Counted from the first letter of the stretch, positions 1 through 7,422 are shown. The stretch is 10,009 nt of DNA from Methanothrix sp. (GCA_028679775.1 JAJRAX010000055.1:1-10009), one strand, 5' to 3'. Numbers and translations: made by a program. The notes: generated by a model from the letters alone, not told the origin.

Positions 1-11
1 ACCAGTAGAAG

Positions 12-86
12 GGGGTTGTAGGGTAGCCTGGTCCATCCTACAGCGTTCGGGACGCTGTGACCTGAGTTCGAATCTCAGCAACCCCA
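12..86 (+). tRNA. tRNA-Pro (anticodon CGG)
   Basis: The cloverleaf can be folded by hand. The acceptor stem GGGGUUG (12-18) pairs with CAACCCC (79-85). The anticodon stem is CAGCG/CGCUG around the loop UUCGGGA, giving anticodon CGG (reads CCG, proline) followed by G37, as is usual for tRNA-Pro. The T arm CUGAG-UUCGAAU-CUCAG (62-78) carries the canonical UUCGAAU loop. The D arm contains AGCCUGGU. The discriminator is A86 and the 3' CCA is not encoded (the next bases are TCAT), which is common in archaea. The gene lies 27 bases before rpoK with no visible TATA box between them, so the two may share a primary transcript. Confidence 0.95.
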
Positions 87-113
87 TCATACTCTTCCTT
101 TTGAGGTGGCTAT

Positions 114-302
114 TTGAAGGGCGAGAAATATACTAGATATGAACGTGCGCGCATAATAGGAGCACGAGCTTTGCAAATTTTCATGGGCGCTCCAGTGTTG
201 ATCGATACCATTAATACCGACCCTCTCGAAATAGCGCTAGAAGAGATGAGACTGGGCGTAATTCCCATAACAGTAAAACGCGATCGCTATTTAGGTAGGT
301 GA
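114..302 (+). CDS. rpoK: DNA-directed RNA polymerase subunit K (Rpo6, RPB6/omega family)
   Basis: Small subunit of the archaeal RNA polymerase, homologous to eukaryotic RPB6 and bacterial omega. It helps assemble the enzyme by clamping the largest subunit. The 62-residue product is of normal length for the family and carries its signature: a [16 protein letters not shown] stretch near residues 6-21, then [16 protein letters not shown] and a basic PITVKR tail. The start is TTG at 114, chosen because GAGGTGG (103-109) sits four bases upstream and the reading covers the whole conserved domain. Only five bases separate its stop from the rps2 start. In many euryarchaea enolase lies between rpoK and rps2; here it is absent. 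Confidence 0.96.
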   Translation: MKGEKYTRYERARIIGARALQIFMGAPVLIDTINTDPLEIALEEMRLGVIPITVKRDRYLGR

Positions 303-307
303 ATTAG

Positions 308-928
308 TTGGAAGAAGATGAGGTGATGACGGTAGCGGGAGAATATGAGACTCTCATACCAATTGACGAGTACCTTGCAGCAGGCGTACACATTGGTACT
401 CAGCAGAAGACAAATGACATGATGCCCTACATTTACAGGGTACGGACAGACGGGCTTTACGTGCTGGATGTTCAATCCACAGACAAGCGCATCCGCCTGG
501 CAGGCAAGTTCCTGGCAAAATACGACCCGGCCAACATATTAGTCGTATCCGCCAGACAGTACGGCCAGAGACCGGCCACCATGTTTGCCAAGGCAATAGG
601 GGCCACAGCCAACGTGGGCCGATTTGTGCCCAATACACTGACCAACCCCGCCTTCAGAGGTTTCATCGAGCCCGATGTGCTTATAACCACAGACCCCAGC
701 GGCGATGCCCAGGGTGTCAATGAGGCTGTAGACGTAGGCATTCCGGTGATCGCGCTGTGCGATACCAACAACATGACATCCAATGTTGATCTGGTCATAC
801 CCACCAACAACAAAGGCCGGAAAGCTCTAACGCTTATCTACTGGCTGCTCGCCCGGCAGGTGCTTCGCGAGAGGGGCGAAGAGGATCGGTTCAAGTACAC
901 TATCTCCGACTTCGAGATGGAGTTTTAA
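308..928 (+). CDS. rps2: Small ribosomal subunit protein uS2 (archaeal Rps2)
   Basis: Structural protein of the 30S subunit head, the archaeal/eukaryotic type of uS2 (eukaryotic SA/P40). The family core is plain: a [11 protein letters not shown] segment around residues 23-33, a [10 protein letters not shown] stretch near 80-90, [11 protein letters not shown] near 103-113, [10 protein letters not shown] near 121-130, and [13 protein letters not shown] near 142-155 followed by [13 protein letters not shown]. The length of 206 residues is typical. The TTG start at 308 has GGTGA at 298-302, five bases upstream. An in-frame ATG at 326 is the alternative, but its GAGGTG directly abuts the start codon, which is too close to serve as a ribosome binding site. 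The gene is followed after four bases by the MEMO gene. Confidence 0.96.
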   Translation: MEEDEVMTVAGEYETLIPIDEYLAAGVHIGTQQKTNDMMPYIYRVRTDGLYVLDVQSTDKRIRLAGKFLAKYDPANILVVSARQYGQRPATMFAKAIGATANVGRFVPNTLTNPAFRGFIEPDVLITTDPSGDAQGVNEAVDVGIPVIALCDTNNMTSNVDLVIPTNNKGRKALTLIYWLLARQVLRERGEEDRFKYTISDFEMEF

Positions 929-932
929 GTCC

Positions 933-1721
933 ATGCGACTTGCAGCTGTTGCTGGCCAGTTCTATCTAGGCAGAGGAGTAGAGCTAGAGCATCAGCTGGA
1001 CGGCATGTTGCATCCTGAAAAAGAGCTTCCAGTTCTGGGAGCAGTGGTACCTCATGCCGGATACATCTATTCGGGGCAAGTAGCAGCAGCAGTCTATTCT
1101 TGCCTGCCTAAAGCGGAAACCTATGTAATCATAGGGCCCAATCATCACGGCCTCGGCTCTCCGGTAGCACTCTCACGCGACTCGTGGAAGACCCCACTAG
1201 GAGTGGTTGAATCAGATGGAGATATGGCAGATGCCCTAGCCGGCAGCATCATCGACCATGATGAGACGGCTCATCTGCACGAGCACTCCATCGAGGTTCA
1301 GTTGCCCTTTCTCCAGAGGCGATTTCAGGGATTCAAGATCCTTCCAATCTGCATGGGACTGCAGGATGAAGAGACTGCAGCAGAGGTCGGAAGAGAGATT
1401 TCGAGAGCAATCGAGATGCTTCACCGCCGCTGCGTAATCATTGCCAGCAGCGACTTTACTCATTATGAGCCTCAGGAGACTGCTAGATCTGTCGACACTA
1501 GGCTTCTTGAGGCCATTTTAAATATGGATGTGCCTGAGCTTTACAGCAGAGTACGTCGTTACGATGCTTCAGCCTGCGGCTATGGCCCAATAGCTGCAAC
1601 AATCACCGCCTCCGCTGCCCTGGGTGCGAAAGCCGGCAGACTGCAAGCCTACGCCACCAGTGGAGACGTGAGCGGCGACTACAATCAGGTAGTCGGGTAC
1701 GGGGCGGTTGTCTTCTTCTGA
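933..1721 (+). CDS. amrB: MEMO family protein (AmmeMemoRadiSam system protein B)
   Basis: Member of the MEMO family, which has the fold of class III non-haem iron dioxygenases (LigB-like). Its reaction in archaea is not established. Visible signatures are VPHAGYIYSG (His41), IIGPNHHG (His71/His72), HEHSIEVQLPF (about 116-126), ICMGLQD, ASSDFTHY (171-178) and ACGYGP (Cys215). By comparison with human MEMO1, His41, one of His71/72 and Cys215 are the expected metal ligands, so the site looks intact. The 262-residue length is normal. The family often occurs with AMMECR1-like and radical SAM proteins; neither is in this window, so any partners are encoded elsewhere. The gene sits four bases after rps2 and 12 bases before mevalonate kinase, and is probably co-transcribed with both. 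Confidence 0.93.
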   Translation: MRLAAVAGQFYLGRGVELEHQLDGMLHPEKELPVLGAVVPHAGYIYSGQVAAAVYSCLPKAETYVIIGPNHHGLGSPVALSRDSWKTPLGVVESDGDMADALAGSIIDHDETAHLHEHSIEVQLPFLQRRFQGFKILPICMGLQDEETAAEVGREISRAIEMLHRRCVIIASSDFTHYEPQETARSVDTRLLEAILNMDVPELYSRVRRYDASACGYGPIAATITASAALGAKAGRLQAYATSGDVSGDYNQVVGYGAVVFF

Positions 1722-1733
1722 GGAGGCCCATTA

Positions 1734-2690
1734 TTGACAACGGCTTCGGCTCCCGGCAAAGTCATCCTTTTCGGTGAGCATGCCGTCGTCTCCGGAATTA
1801 CAGCTCTTGGCGGCGCCATCGACCTGCGAGCCAAAGCGACTGTTAGAAACCGGCCAGGGTGCGCGCTCATCAAGACTGACGATCTTGTGCTGCGAGGATT
1901 CTCTTTAGACCTGATATCAGGTCAACTCTTGTCCCCCCAGGCGGCAAATGCAACCAGGTATATCTCTGCCGTGCTCAGGGAATTTGATGCCCGAAACATT
2001 CAGGTCGAGACCAAGTCCGCCCTGCCTTTAGCAGCGGGCCTGGGATCATCAGCCGCCATAGTTGTGGCCACTGTGACGGCCTTAAGCCAACATCTGGGTC
2101 AGGAACTGTCCCAAAAGGAGATAGCTGCAACCTCCTACCGCCTGGAAAAAGAGGTCCAGCAAGGCATGGCAAGTCCCACGGACACGGCTTTAGCAGTATT
2201 CGGTGGCTACTTGCGGGTCTCAAAAGAGATTTCTGCGTTGGATCTTCCTTCTCTGGAAATGGTAGTCGGCTTCACAGGAGTGCCTCACGACACCAAATCG
2301 GAGGTAGAAAAAGTGCAAGGCCTGAGGAGAAACTACCCTGAGCTGGTTGATCCCATATTCCAGGCCATCGGCTCTATCTCAGAGAGGGCAGTCCACCTCA
2401 TCAGAGAGCATAAAGCCGCAAAGCTCGGCCAGATGATGAACATCAACCATGGCCTTCTGGAGGCTCTCGGCGTCAGCTCAAGAGAGCTTGGTGAGCTGGT
2501 TTACGCAGCAAGAGGCGCGGGCGGGGCGCTTGGTGCTAAACTCACTGGAGCTGGTGGGGGAGGATGCATGATTGCTATTCCCGGACCGGCTGGGGCAGAA
2601 GCACTGATGACCGCGATAAGACAGGCAAGAGGAGTTCCCTTTAAAGTTAGTGTGGGCTGTGAAGGCGTTCGGATGGAGAGGGACCCGTGA
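1734..2690 (+). CDS. mvk: Mevalonate kinase
   Basis: GHMP-superfamily kinase that phosphorylates (R)-mevalonate with ATP to mevalonate 5-phosphate, in the cytoplasm. All three GHMP motifs are visible: SAPGKVILFGEHAVV at residues 5-19 (Lys8), the ATP loop PLAAGLGSSAA at 98-108, and KLTGAGGGGC at 269-278. ASPTD at 146-150 supplies the catalytic Asp150. The 318-residue length fits archaeal enzymes. The start is TTG at 1734, chosen because GAGGAGG lies just upstream (1720-1726) and the APGK motif begins six residues in. Its TGA stop overlaps the GTG start of the next gene in the sequence GTGA, implying translational coupling. No phosphomevalonate kinase or diphosphomevalonate decarboxylase is nearby, which fits the archaeal route through isopentenyl phosphate. 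Confidence 0.96.
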   Translation: MTTASAPGKVILFGEHAVVSGITALGGAIDLRAKATVRNRPGCALIKTDDLVLRGFSLDLISGQLLSPQAANATRYISAVLREFDARNIQVETKSALPLAAGLGSSAAIVVATVTALSQHLGQELSQKEIAATSYRLEKEVQQGMASPTDTALAVFGGYLRVSKEISALDLPSLEMVVGFTGVPHDTKSEVEKVQGLRRNYPELVDPIFQAIGSISERAVHLIREHKAAKLGQMMNINHGLLEALGVSSRELGELVYAARGAGGALGAKLTGAGGGGCMIAIPGPAGAEALMTAIRQARGVPFKVSVGCEGVRMERDP

Positions 2691-3439
2691 CACGGATTCT
2701 CAAGATCGGTGGAAGCATTCTGACAGACAAGAGCCGGGAGCTAGTTGCCCGACCTGAGGAGATATCGCGAATAGCCCATGAGATATCAACTCAGCCGGAC
2801 GACCTGGTGCTGGTGCATGGTGCCGGCTCCTTTGGACATATTCCAGCCAGGAAATACTGTCTCTCCCAGGAATTCAGCCGAGAGGGGTTGAGGGTGACTC
2901 ATAACTCTGTGGCCAGGCTCTGTGAGCTTGTGGTAGAGGCCCTCGGTCAGGCAGGAGTTGAGAGCCTGCCTGTGCATCCTCTGTCCTGCCTCCAGCTTCA
3001 TAGCGGCAGAATAGAGAGATTCTTGCTCGATCCCATAAAAGAGATGCTAAAAAATGGCATTATTCCGGTACTTCACGGCGACGTGGCCATGGATCTTGCC
3101 AGAGGCGCGGCTATAGTCTCCGGAGATCAGCTCGTCACCTACCTGGCCACGGCTCTTCAAGCTGAGGTCGTAGCTGTGGGAAGCAACGTCGATGGAGTTC
3201 TGGTTTCAGGAAGACCGCTTCCGTCCATCTCCAGAAAAAACCTCCCGGAATTCGAGAACGCCATTGGCGGCAGCGCTGGAGTGGATGTAACCGGCGGCAT
3301 GAGGGGAAAGCTCTTAGAGCTATTGGATCTGGCTGACCTTGGAATAGAGTCTGTGATATTCAATGCCGGAATAGAAGGAAACATCGCCCGAGCTCTGAAT
3401 GGAGAAACATTGGGAACCAGAATACGGAGGTCGAAGTGA
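2687..3439 (+). CDS. ipk: Isopentenyl phosphate kinase
   Basis: Amino-acid-kinase-fold enzyme that converts isopentenyl phosphate to isopentenyl diphosphate with ATP, the hallmark step of the archaeal mevalonate route. Evidence: LKIGGSILTDK at residues 5-15 (Lys6, the glycine loop and Lys15), VHGAGSFGH at 43-51 with His51 in the position of the substrate-phosphate-binding histidine diagnostic of this family, HGD at 130-132, SGDQL at 145-149, and TGGMRGK at 202-208 near the nucleotide site. His51 separates it from acetylglutamate or aspartate kinases and makes it IPK rather than a generic kinase. The 250-residue length is normal. The GTG start shares a GTGA overlap with the mvk stop, and its own stop shares GTGA with the isomerase start. 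Confidence 0.95.
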   Translation: MTRILKIGGSILTDKSRELVARPEEISRIAHEISTQPDDLVLVHGAGSFGHIPARKYCLSQEFSREGLRVTHNSVARLCELVVEALGQAGVESLPVHPLSCLQLHSGRIERFLLDPIKEMLKNGIIPVLHGDVAMDLARGAAIVSGDQLVTYLATALQAEVVAVGSNVDGVLVSGRPLPSISRKNLPEFENAIGGSAGVDVTGGMRGKLLELLDLADLGIESVIFNAGIEGNIARALNGETLGTRIRRSK

Positions 3440-4524
3440 CCACATCCAGCCGAAAGCTCGACCACATAAGAATCTGCCTGGAGAGAGAAGTGGATGCAAA
3501 GATCAGGCCCTTTGAGGATATTGTGCTGCTGCATAAGGCTCTGCCGGAGATCAATGAATCGGATATCGATACGTCCTGCCGATTCCTGGATAAGAGGCTC
3601 CATGCGCCACTCATGATCTCTGCCATGACCGGAGGCCATCCGGCCACGAAAGAGATCAATGTCCGCCTGGCAGAAGCTGCCTCTCAGATGGGCATAGCTC
3701 TTGGGATCGGCTCACAGAGGGCGGCTTTAGAGGACAGGAGCCTGGAGGACACCTTCTCGGCTGTGAGAGATGCGGCTCCAGAGATTCCCATTATCGGCAA
3801 CATCGGAGCTGTTCAGTTGAAGAGATCCGGCCCAGAGATCATAGATCGGCTGGCGGAGATGATAGACGCAGATGCCATCGCCGTTCATCTCAACTTCCTG
3901 CAGGAGAGCATTCAGCCGGAAGGAGATAAGGATGCGTCTTCTGTGTTGGGTGCCATAAAAGATGCAGCCCAAGGGCAGATGCCAATCATCGTCAAAGAGA
4001 CCGGAACTGGCATAACGATGGAAGTGGCTCGCGATCTGGTCAACGCTGGCGTGAGGACGATTGATGTCTCTGGCGTGGGAGGCCTCTCCTGGGCCGGAGT
4101 CGAGACGTTCAGAGCGGCTGAGGCAGAGGATAGCGATCTGGAGCAGATGGGCCAGCTATTCAGATGCTGGGGGATCCCTACGCCTGTAAGCATTGTCGAG
4201 TGCAAATCCGCCGGAGCGTGTGTCATATCTTCCGGAGGAGTTCGAAGCGGCCTGGATGCTGCCCGGAGCCTGGCTCTTGGTGCCCGTCTGGCAGGTGCTT
4301 CTCTTCCATTTCTGAAGCCCGCTACCGAGGACAAAGACGCGGTGGTCAGGGCTGTGAAGTCCTATATCCGGGCACTGAGGATTACCATGTTTCTCACCGG
4401 ATGCAAAGATGTCTCCGAGCTTGCCTCTATTCCTCTCGTGGTCCTAGGAAGGACCAGGGAGTGGCTGGAAGCTAGGGGTTTTAATCTGAATGCATTTTCT
4501 GTTTATAGAGAGTTGGCAAAATGA
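3436..4524 (+). CDS. fni: Type II isopentenyl-diphosphate delta-isomerase (FMN-dependent)
   Basis: Flavin-dependent TIM-barrel enzyme that interconverts isopentenyl and dimethylallyl diphosphate, unrelated to the type I (Nudix) isomerase. Signatures: RKLDHI at residues 6-11 (diphosphate binding), SAMTGG at 62-67 and GIGSQR at 90-95 (FMN binding), HLNFLQE at 151-157 with the catalytic-region Gln156 and metal-binding Glu157, KETGTG at 187-192, DVSGVGG at 210-216, SSGGVRSG at 265-272 and LGARLAGA at 281-288 (FMN phosphate). The 362-residue length is typical. The GTG start overlaps the ipk stop, and its TGA overlaps the RNase J ATG as ATGA. It makes the allylic primer used by the prenyl synthase two genes downstream. 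Confidence 0.96.
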   Translation: MTTSSRKLDHIRICLEREVDAKIRPFEDIVLLHKALPEINESDIDTSCRFLDKRLHAPLMISAMTGGHPATKEINVRLAEAASQMGIALGIGSQRAALEDRSLEDTFSAVRDAAPEIPIIGNIGAVQLKRSGPEIIDRLAEMIDADAIAVHLNFLQESIQPEGDKDASSVLGAIKDAAQGQMPIIVKETGTGITMEVARDLVNAGVRTIDVSGVGGLSWAGVETFRAAEAEDSDLEQMGQLFRCWGIPTPVSIVECKSAGACVISSGGVRSGLDAARSLALGARLAGASLPFLKPATEDKDAVVRAVKSYIRALRITMFLTGCKDVSELASIPLVVLGRTREWLEARGFNLNAFSVYRELAK

Positions 4525-5858
4525 AGGATATTGCAATAATCGCCGTGGGCGGCTACAATGAGATTGGCCGCAATATGACGGCGATAAGGATAGGAAAAGA
4601 TATCGTGGTGATGGACATGGGCATACGCCTGGATAGGGTTCAGATCCACGAGGATACAGATGTGGAGTCGCTACATGCAGCCGACTTGATCAACATGGGG
4701 GCCATTCCCGATGATAGCATAATGGAAAACGTTGAGGGGAAGGTCAGGGCCATTGCCTGCACACACGGCCACCTTGATCACATTGGAGCCATCTCGAAGC
4801 TTGCTCATAAGTATCATGCTCCCATCATCGCCTCACCATTTACCGCGGACCTCATCAATCAGGAGATCAAGTCCGAGAAGATTTTTGGCGTCAAAAATCC
4901 CCTGCAGGTCATGAAGGCCGGAGAGCGTTTTGCGGTAACCGAGGATATCGATCTGGAGTTCGTCCGGGTGCAGCACAGCATTGTGGACTGCGTGTTCGCT
5001 GCCATTCATACTCCAAAAGGCATCATACTCTACGCTAACGATTTCAAGATAGACCGGTCTCCAACATTAGGTGAGCCACCAGACTTCGCCCGGTTGAGGG
5101 CTCTCGGAAAGCAAGGCGTCCTGGCTCTCATTACCGAGACCACCAATGCCTCGATCTCAGGAAAGACGCCCTCTGAGAAGATCGCCAAAGACCTGGTGTG
5201 GGATGTGCTCATAGGGACCGAGGAGTCCAAATCCGGCGTCATGGTCACAACCTTCTCGTCTCACATCGCACGCATTCGAGCCATCATCGAGGCTGCCCAT
5301 AAGATGGGAAGAAAGCCTGTGCTCTTAGGCCGGTCCATGGAGAAGTACTGGGGAACGGCGGTGAGGACTGGCTATGCCGAGCAGGGCGACGTGGCGGTCT
5401 TTGGCAGACGCAAGTCAGTGGATAAAGCCTTAAAGAGGATCATGACTGAGGGCAAAGACAAATATCTGCCCATCATGACCGGGCATCAGGGTGAACCTGG
5501 AGCTATCTTGAGCCGGGTGGCCAATGGCGAGACCGATTATCTGGTGGAGTCAGGGGACAGGGCCATATTCTCTGCTGGCATCATACCCCAGCCGCTCAAT
5601 GAGTCCAACAGGCATACGGTTGTCACAAAGCTCAAGATGCGGGGCGGCAGGATTTACGATAACGTCCACGTATCCGGGCACGCCTGCCGGGAGGATCACT
5701 GGGAGCTGTTAAGGATGATTCAGCCGGAGCATGTCATACCGAGTCATGGAAACCTGATATCCCACGGCAGCTATCTCATGATGGCAGAGGAGACCGGCTA
5801 TTCGCTGGGGTCCAACATTCATCTGGTGAGAAACGGCCAGGAACTCTTGATTGATTAG
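4521..5858 (+). CDS. rnj: Archaeal ribonuclease J (metallo-beta-lactamase / beta-CASP)
   Basis: 5'-3' exoribonuclease, possibly also an endonuclease, in RNA maturation and decay. The metallo-beta-lactamase core is intact: THGHLDH at residues 81-87 (His82, His84, Asp86, His87), QHS with His152, and ANDFK with Asp174. The beta-CASP part shows the acidic motif A TETT (Glu206), a TGHQGEPGA loop at 320-328, SGHA with His387 and PSHG with His409. The 445 residues match compact archaeal RNase J, without the long C-terminal domain of bacterial enzymes. The ATG overlaps the isomerase stop by four bases, so an RNA-decay enzyme is translationally coupled to an isoprenoid gene. This neighbourhood recurs in euryarchaea; the functional link is unknown. 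Confidence 0.95.
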   Translation: MKDIAIIAVGGYNEIGRNMTAIRIGKDIVVMDMGIRLDRVQIHEDTDVESLHAADLINMGAIPDDSIMENVEGKVRAIACTHGHLDHIGAISKLAHKYHAPIIASPFTADLINQEIKSEKIFGVKNPLQVMKAGERFAVTEDIDLEFVRVQHSIVDCVFAAIHTPKGIILYANDFKIDRSPTLGEPPDFARLRALGKQGVLALITETTNASISGKTPSEKIAKDLVWDVLIGTEESKSGVMVTTFSSHIARIRAIIEAAHKMGRKPVLLGRSMEKYWGTAVRTGYAEQGDVAVFGRRKSVDKALKRIMTEGKDKYLPIMTGHQGEPGAILSRVANGETDYLVESGDRAIFSAGIIPQPLNESNRHTVVTKLKMRGGRIYDNVHVSGHACREDHWELLRMIQPEHVIPSHGNLISHGSYLMMAEETGYSLGSNIHLVRNGQELLID

Positions 5859-5876
5859 AGGAGGGATGAGGCAAGA

Positions 5877-6860
5877 ATGAAAAAGACCATGGACAAAGAG
5901 CTGGATCATGAGCTGCAAAAAAGAGCAGCACTGGTGACAGGTGCAATTGAGAGGCTTTTGCCGGTAGTTCATCCCCTTCCGCTCTATGAGGCGAGCAGGC
6001 ATCTGGTGGACGCCGGTGGAAAAAGGCTGCGGCCATCCATGCTCCTCCTGGCGGCAGAGGCCGCTGGCGGAGACGCAGAGGCTTTTGCTCCTGCAGCGGT
6101 ATCTATCGAGCTGATCCATAACTTCACGCTCATTCACGACGACATCATGGACAATGCCGATGTGAGGCGAGGGCGCGCTGCGGTTCACAAACTCTGGGGC
6201 CAGTCAGGAGCCATTCTTGCCGGAGATACACTCTACTCCAAGGCCTTCCAGGTGCTGGGGACGACACAGGCCAGGCCGGAACTCATTCTGGGGGCCATGA
6301 ATATGCTCTCTAAAACCTGCACAGCCATCTGCGAGGGCCAGTGGCTGGACATGGAGTTTGAGTCCAGACCGCGCGTGTCCGAGTCGGAGTACATGGAGAT
6401 GATCGAGAAGAAGACCGGCGTTCTTTATGGCGCATCAGCCGGCATTGGAGCGCTTCTTTCAGGCGCTGCTCCTCAGGTCGTATCGGCTCTGGACGAGTTT
6501 GGCAGGCTTACCGGCATGGGCTTCCAGTTGCAGGATGACGTGATCGATCTCGTAACTTCCGAGAAGGTCTCAGGAAAACGGCAAGGCGGAGACCTGATTG
6601 AGGCCAAGAAGACATTGATCATGATTCATGCCTTCGCCCATGACGTCCAAGTAGCGGTCTTCGGCAAGAAGGATGCCACAGCTGAAGAGATCCAGGAGTC
6701 CATTGCCATTCTTGAAGAGAGCGGGTCTATCGAATATGCTCGCTCCAGAGCCGAGGAGATGGTGGAGAAGGGCAAGAGAGCCCTGCAGGTTCTGCCTGAT
6801 TCGAAGGCCAAGGGCACGCTCCTGGAGCTGGCTGACTACATGGTCAAGAGGAGTTATTAA
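5877..6860 (+). CDS. idsA: Geranylgeranyl (or farnesyl) diphosphate synthase
   Basis: Trans-prenyl synthase that condenses isopentenyl diphosphate onto allylic primers to make C15/C20 chains for archaeol-type ether lipids. The all-alpha fold markers are GGKRLRP at residues 47-53 (diphosphate binding), the first aspartate-rich motif LIHDDIMD (Asp88, Asp89, Asp92), RRGR at 97-100, KKTG at 178-181, and the second motif FQLQDDVID (Asp220, Asp221, Asp224). Phe83, five residues before the first aspartate, is bulky; this is typical of archaeal geranylgeranyl synthases and sets chain length, so C20 is the likelier product, though motif reading cannot exclude C15. The length is 327 residues. The ATG has GAGG (5868-5871) five bases upstream. 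It is the last gene of the operon, directly before a terminator-like hairpin. Confidence 0.95.
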   Translation: MKKTMDKELDHELQKRAALVTGAIERLLPVVHPLPLYEASRHLVDAGGKRLRPSMLLLAAEAAGGDAEAFAPAAVSIELIHNFTLIHDDIMDNADVRRGRAAVHKLWGQSGAILAGDTLYSKAFQVLGTTQARPELILGAMNMLSKTCTAICEGQWLDMEFESRPRVSESEYMEMIEKKTGVLYGASAGIGALLSGAAPQVVSALDEFGRLTGMGFQLQDDVIDLVTSEKVSGKRQGGDLIEAKKTLIMIHAFAHDVQVAVFGKKDATAEEIQESIAILEESGSIEYARSRAEEMVEKGKRALQVLPDSKAKGTLLELADYMVKRSY

Positions 6861-6870
6861 AAGGTGGTAG

Positions 6871-6930
6871 ATGTGCTGCGCCTTGGCTTGCTGAAGCGAA
6901 GATTGACGAAGTCAAGGTGGGGCACATTTT
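6871..6930 (+). terminator. Long hairpin plus TTTT after the isoprenoid operon
   Basis: Bases 6871-6889 pair in strict register with 6909-6927: 15 Watson-Crick pairs, three G-U pairs and one G-G mismatch over 19 positions, around a 19-base loop. The 3' arm runs straight into TTTT (6927-6930). It begins ten bases after the idsA stop and lies before an independent promoter. The pairing is seen directly; termination is inferred, because archaeal terminators often need only a T-run. The structure could instead be a 3' UTR stabilising element or a processing site for the co-encoded RNase J. Confidence 0.6.
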
Positions 6931-6956
6931 GCAGCACCGGATTTAGTAGACAATTT

Positions 6957-6970
6957 GCCGAAATATAAAA
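6957..6970 (+). promoter_or_regulatory. Archaeal BRE/TATA promoter with no normal-sized gene behind it
   Basis: The sequence GCCGAAATATAAAA is a close match to an archaeal BRE (purine-rich CGAAA) joined to a TATA box (TATAAAA, 6964-6970). Transcription should begin roughly 25 bases downstream, about 6990-6995. That coincides with an ATG at 6990, so the transcript would be leaderless or nearly so. It lies only 27 bases after the T-run of the preceding terminator-like hairpin. Confidence 0.55.
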
Positions 6971-6989
6971 GGGCTTTCATCTATTTTTC

Positions 6990-7058
6990 ATGCCGCCTAA
7001 GAAGTACCAAGACAGAGGCGTTTGGGTCTATGCAGGCACATTCAATAGATATCTGTGA
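6990..7058 (+). CDS. Possible 22-residue leaderless small protein
   Basis: A short ORF from ATG 6990 to TGA 7056-7058 encodes a basic, tyrosine-rich peptide that begins MPPKKYQDRG and ends FNRYL. No Shine-Dalgarno site precedes it (the leader is pyrimidine-rich), which suits a leaderless mRNA from the TATA box at 6964-6970. A one-base shift at the stop would continue through HIDNAEVLGAKAGLLAGP to a TGA at 7129, so it may instead be the start of a decayed longer gene. I recognise no family. Coding status is uncertain. Confidence 0.25.
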   Translation: MPPKKYQDRGVWVYAGTFNRYL

Positions 7059-7291
7059 CCACATCGATAATGCTGAGGTCCTTGGGGCCAAAGCCGGCCT
7101 GCTCGCCGGTCCGACCCTGGAGGATTACTGAGCCGCAAGAAGTTCATGCCCCCTTAAGAGAAGCCAGCCAATGCCAGGCCCTGTATATGTCTGCCTTTCG
7201 GGAGTCTCCCGTCCGGATGGTTCCCGCTGGCTTCCGGGGCCGTGGGGCGGAGCTCCTCGATAGAAGAATGGCTCTTCTAGCCCCTGCCTAT

Positions 7292-7313
7292 GCCATCAAA
7301 TAGCCATCAAATA
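7292..7313 (+). repeat. Perfect 11-base tandem repeat (two GCCATCAAATA units)
   Basis: GCCATCAAATA occurs twice back to back (7292-7302 and 7303-7313). A diverged copy of the ATCAAAT-N4-TCAAATAA-N-AT arrangement recurs at 7387-7409, matching 7295-7317 at 19 of 23 positions and starting 92 bases later. There are too few units and no uniform spacing for a CRISPR array. It could be paired binding sites for a regulator, or simple duplication. Confidence 0.6.
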
Positions 7314-7422
7314 AAATGCCTGTGGCCGTTGCATGCTGAAAGCAACCATTTTGGAGCACGCCCAGCAGCCAAGTGGATCCGCTTCAATCAAATGACCGTC
7401 AAATAAGATCTTGCTCATAAGC

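Noticed and set aside
326..328. ATG as the start of rps2
   Set aside because: GAGGTG abuts it with no spacing, whereas TTG 308 has a properly spaced GGTGA.
3912..4334. 140-codon minus-strand ORF inside the isomerase gene
   Set aside because: It is fully antisense to a conserved enzyme, with low-complexity Ala/Arg/Ser composition.
5709..6188. 159-codon minus-strand ORF across the rnj/idsA junction
   Set aside because: It lies antisense to two well-supported genes and has no recognisable protein pattern; it is a shadow of their codon bias.
6890..6910. C/D box sRNA (CTGA and TGACGA elements)
   Set aside because: The elements fall in the loop of the long hairpin, and matching flanking C and D boxes with usable guide spacing are absent.
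7055..7303. 82-codon plus-strand ORF starting with GTG
   Set aside because: There is no ribosome site, the composition is Arg/Pro/Ala-rich, no family pattern is seen, and small hairpins run through it; it looks like a chance opening in GC-rich DNA.
7292..7409. CRISPR array
   Set aside because: There are only two perfect short units plus one diverged copy, no 25-40 base repeats with regular spacers, and no cas genes.
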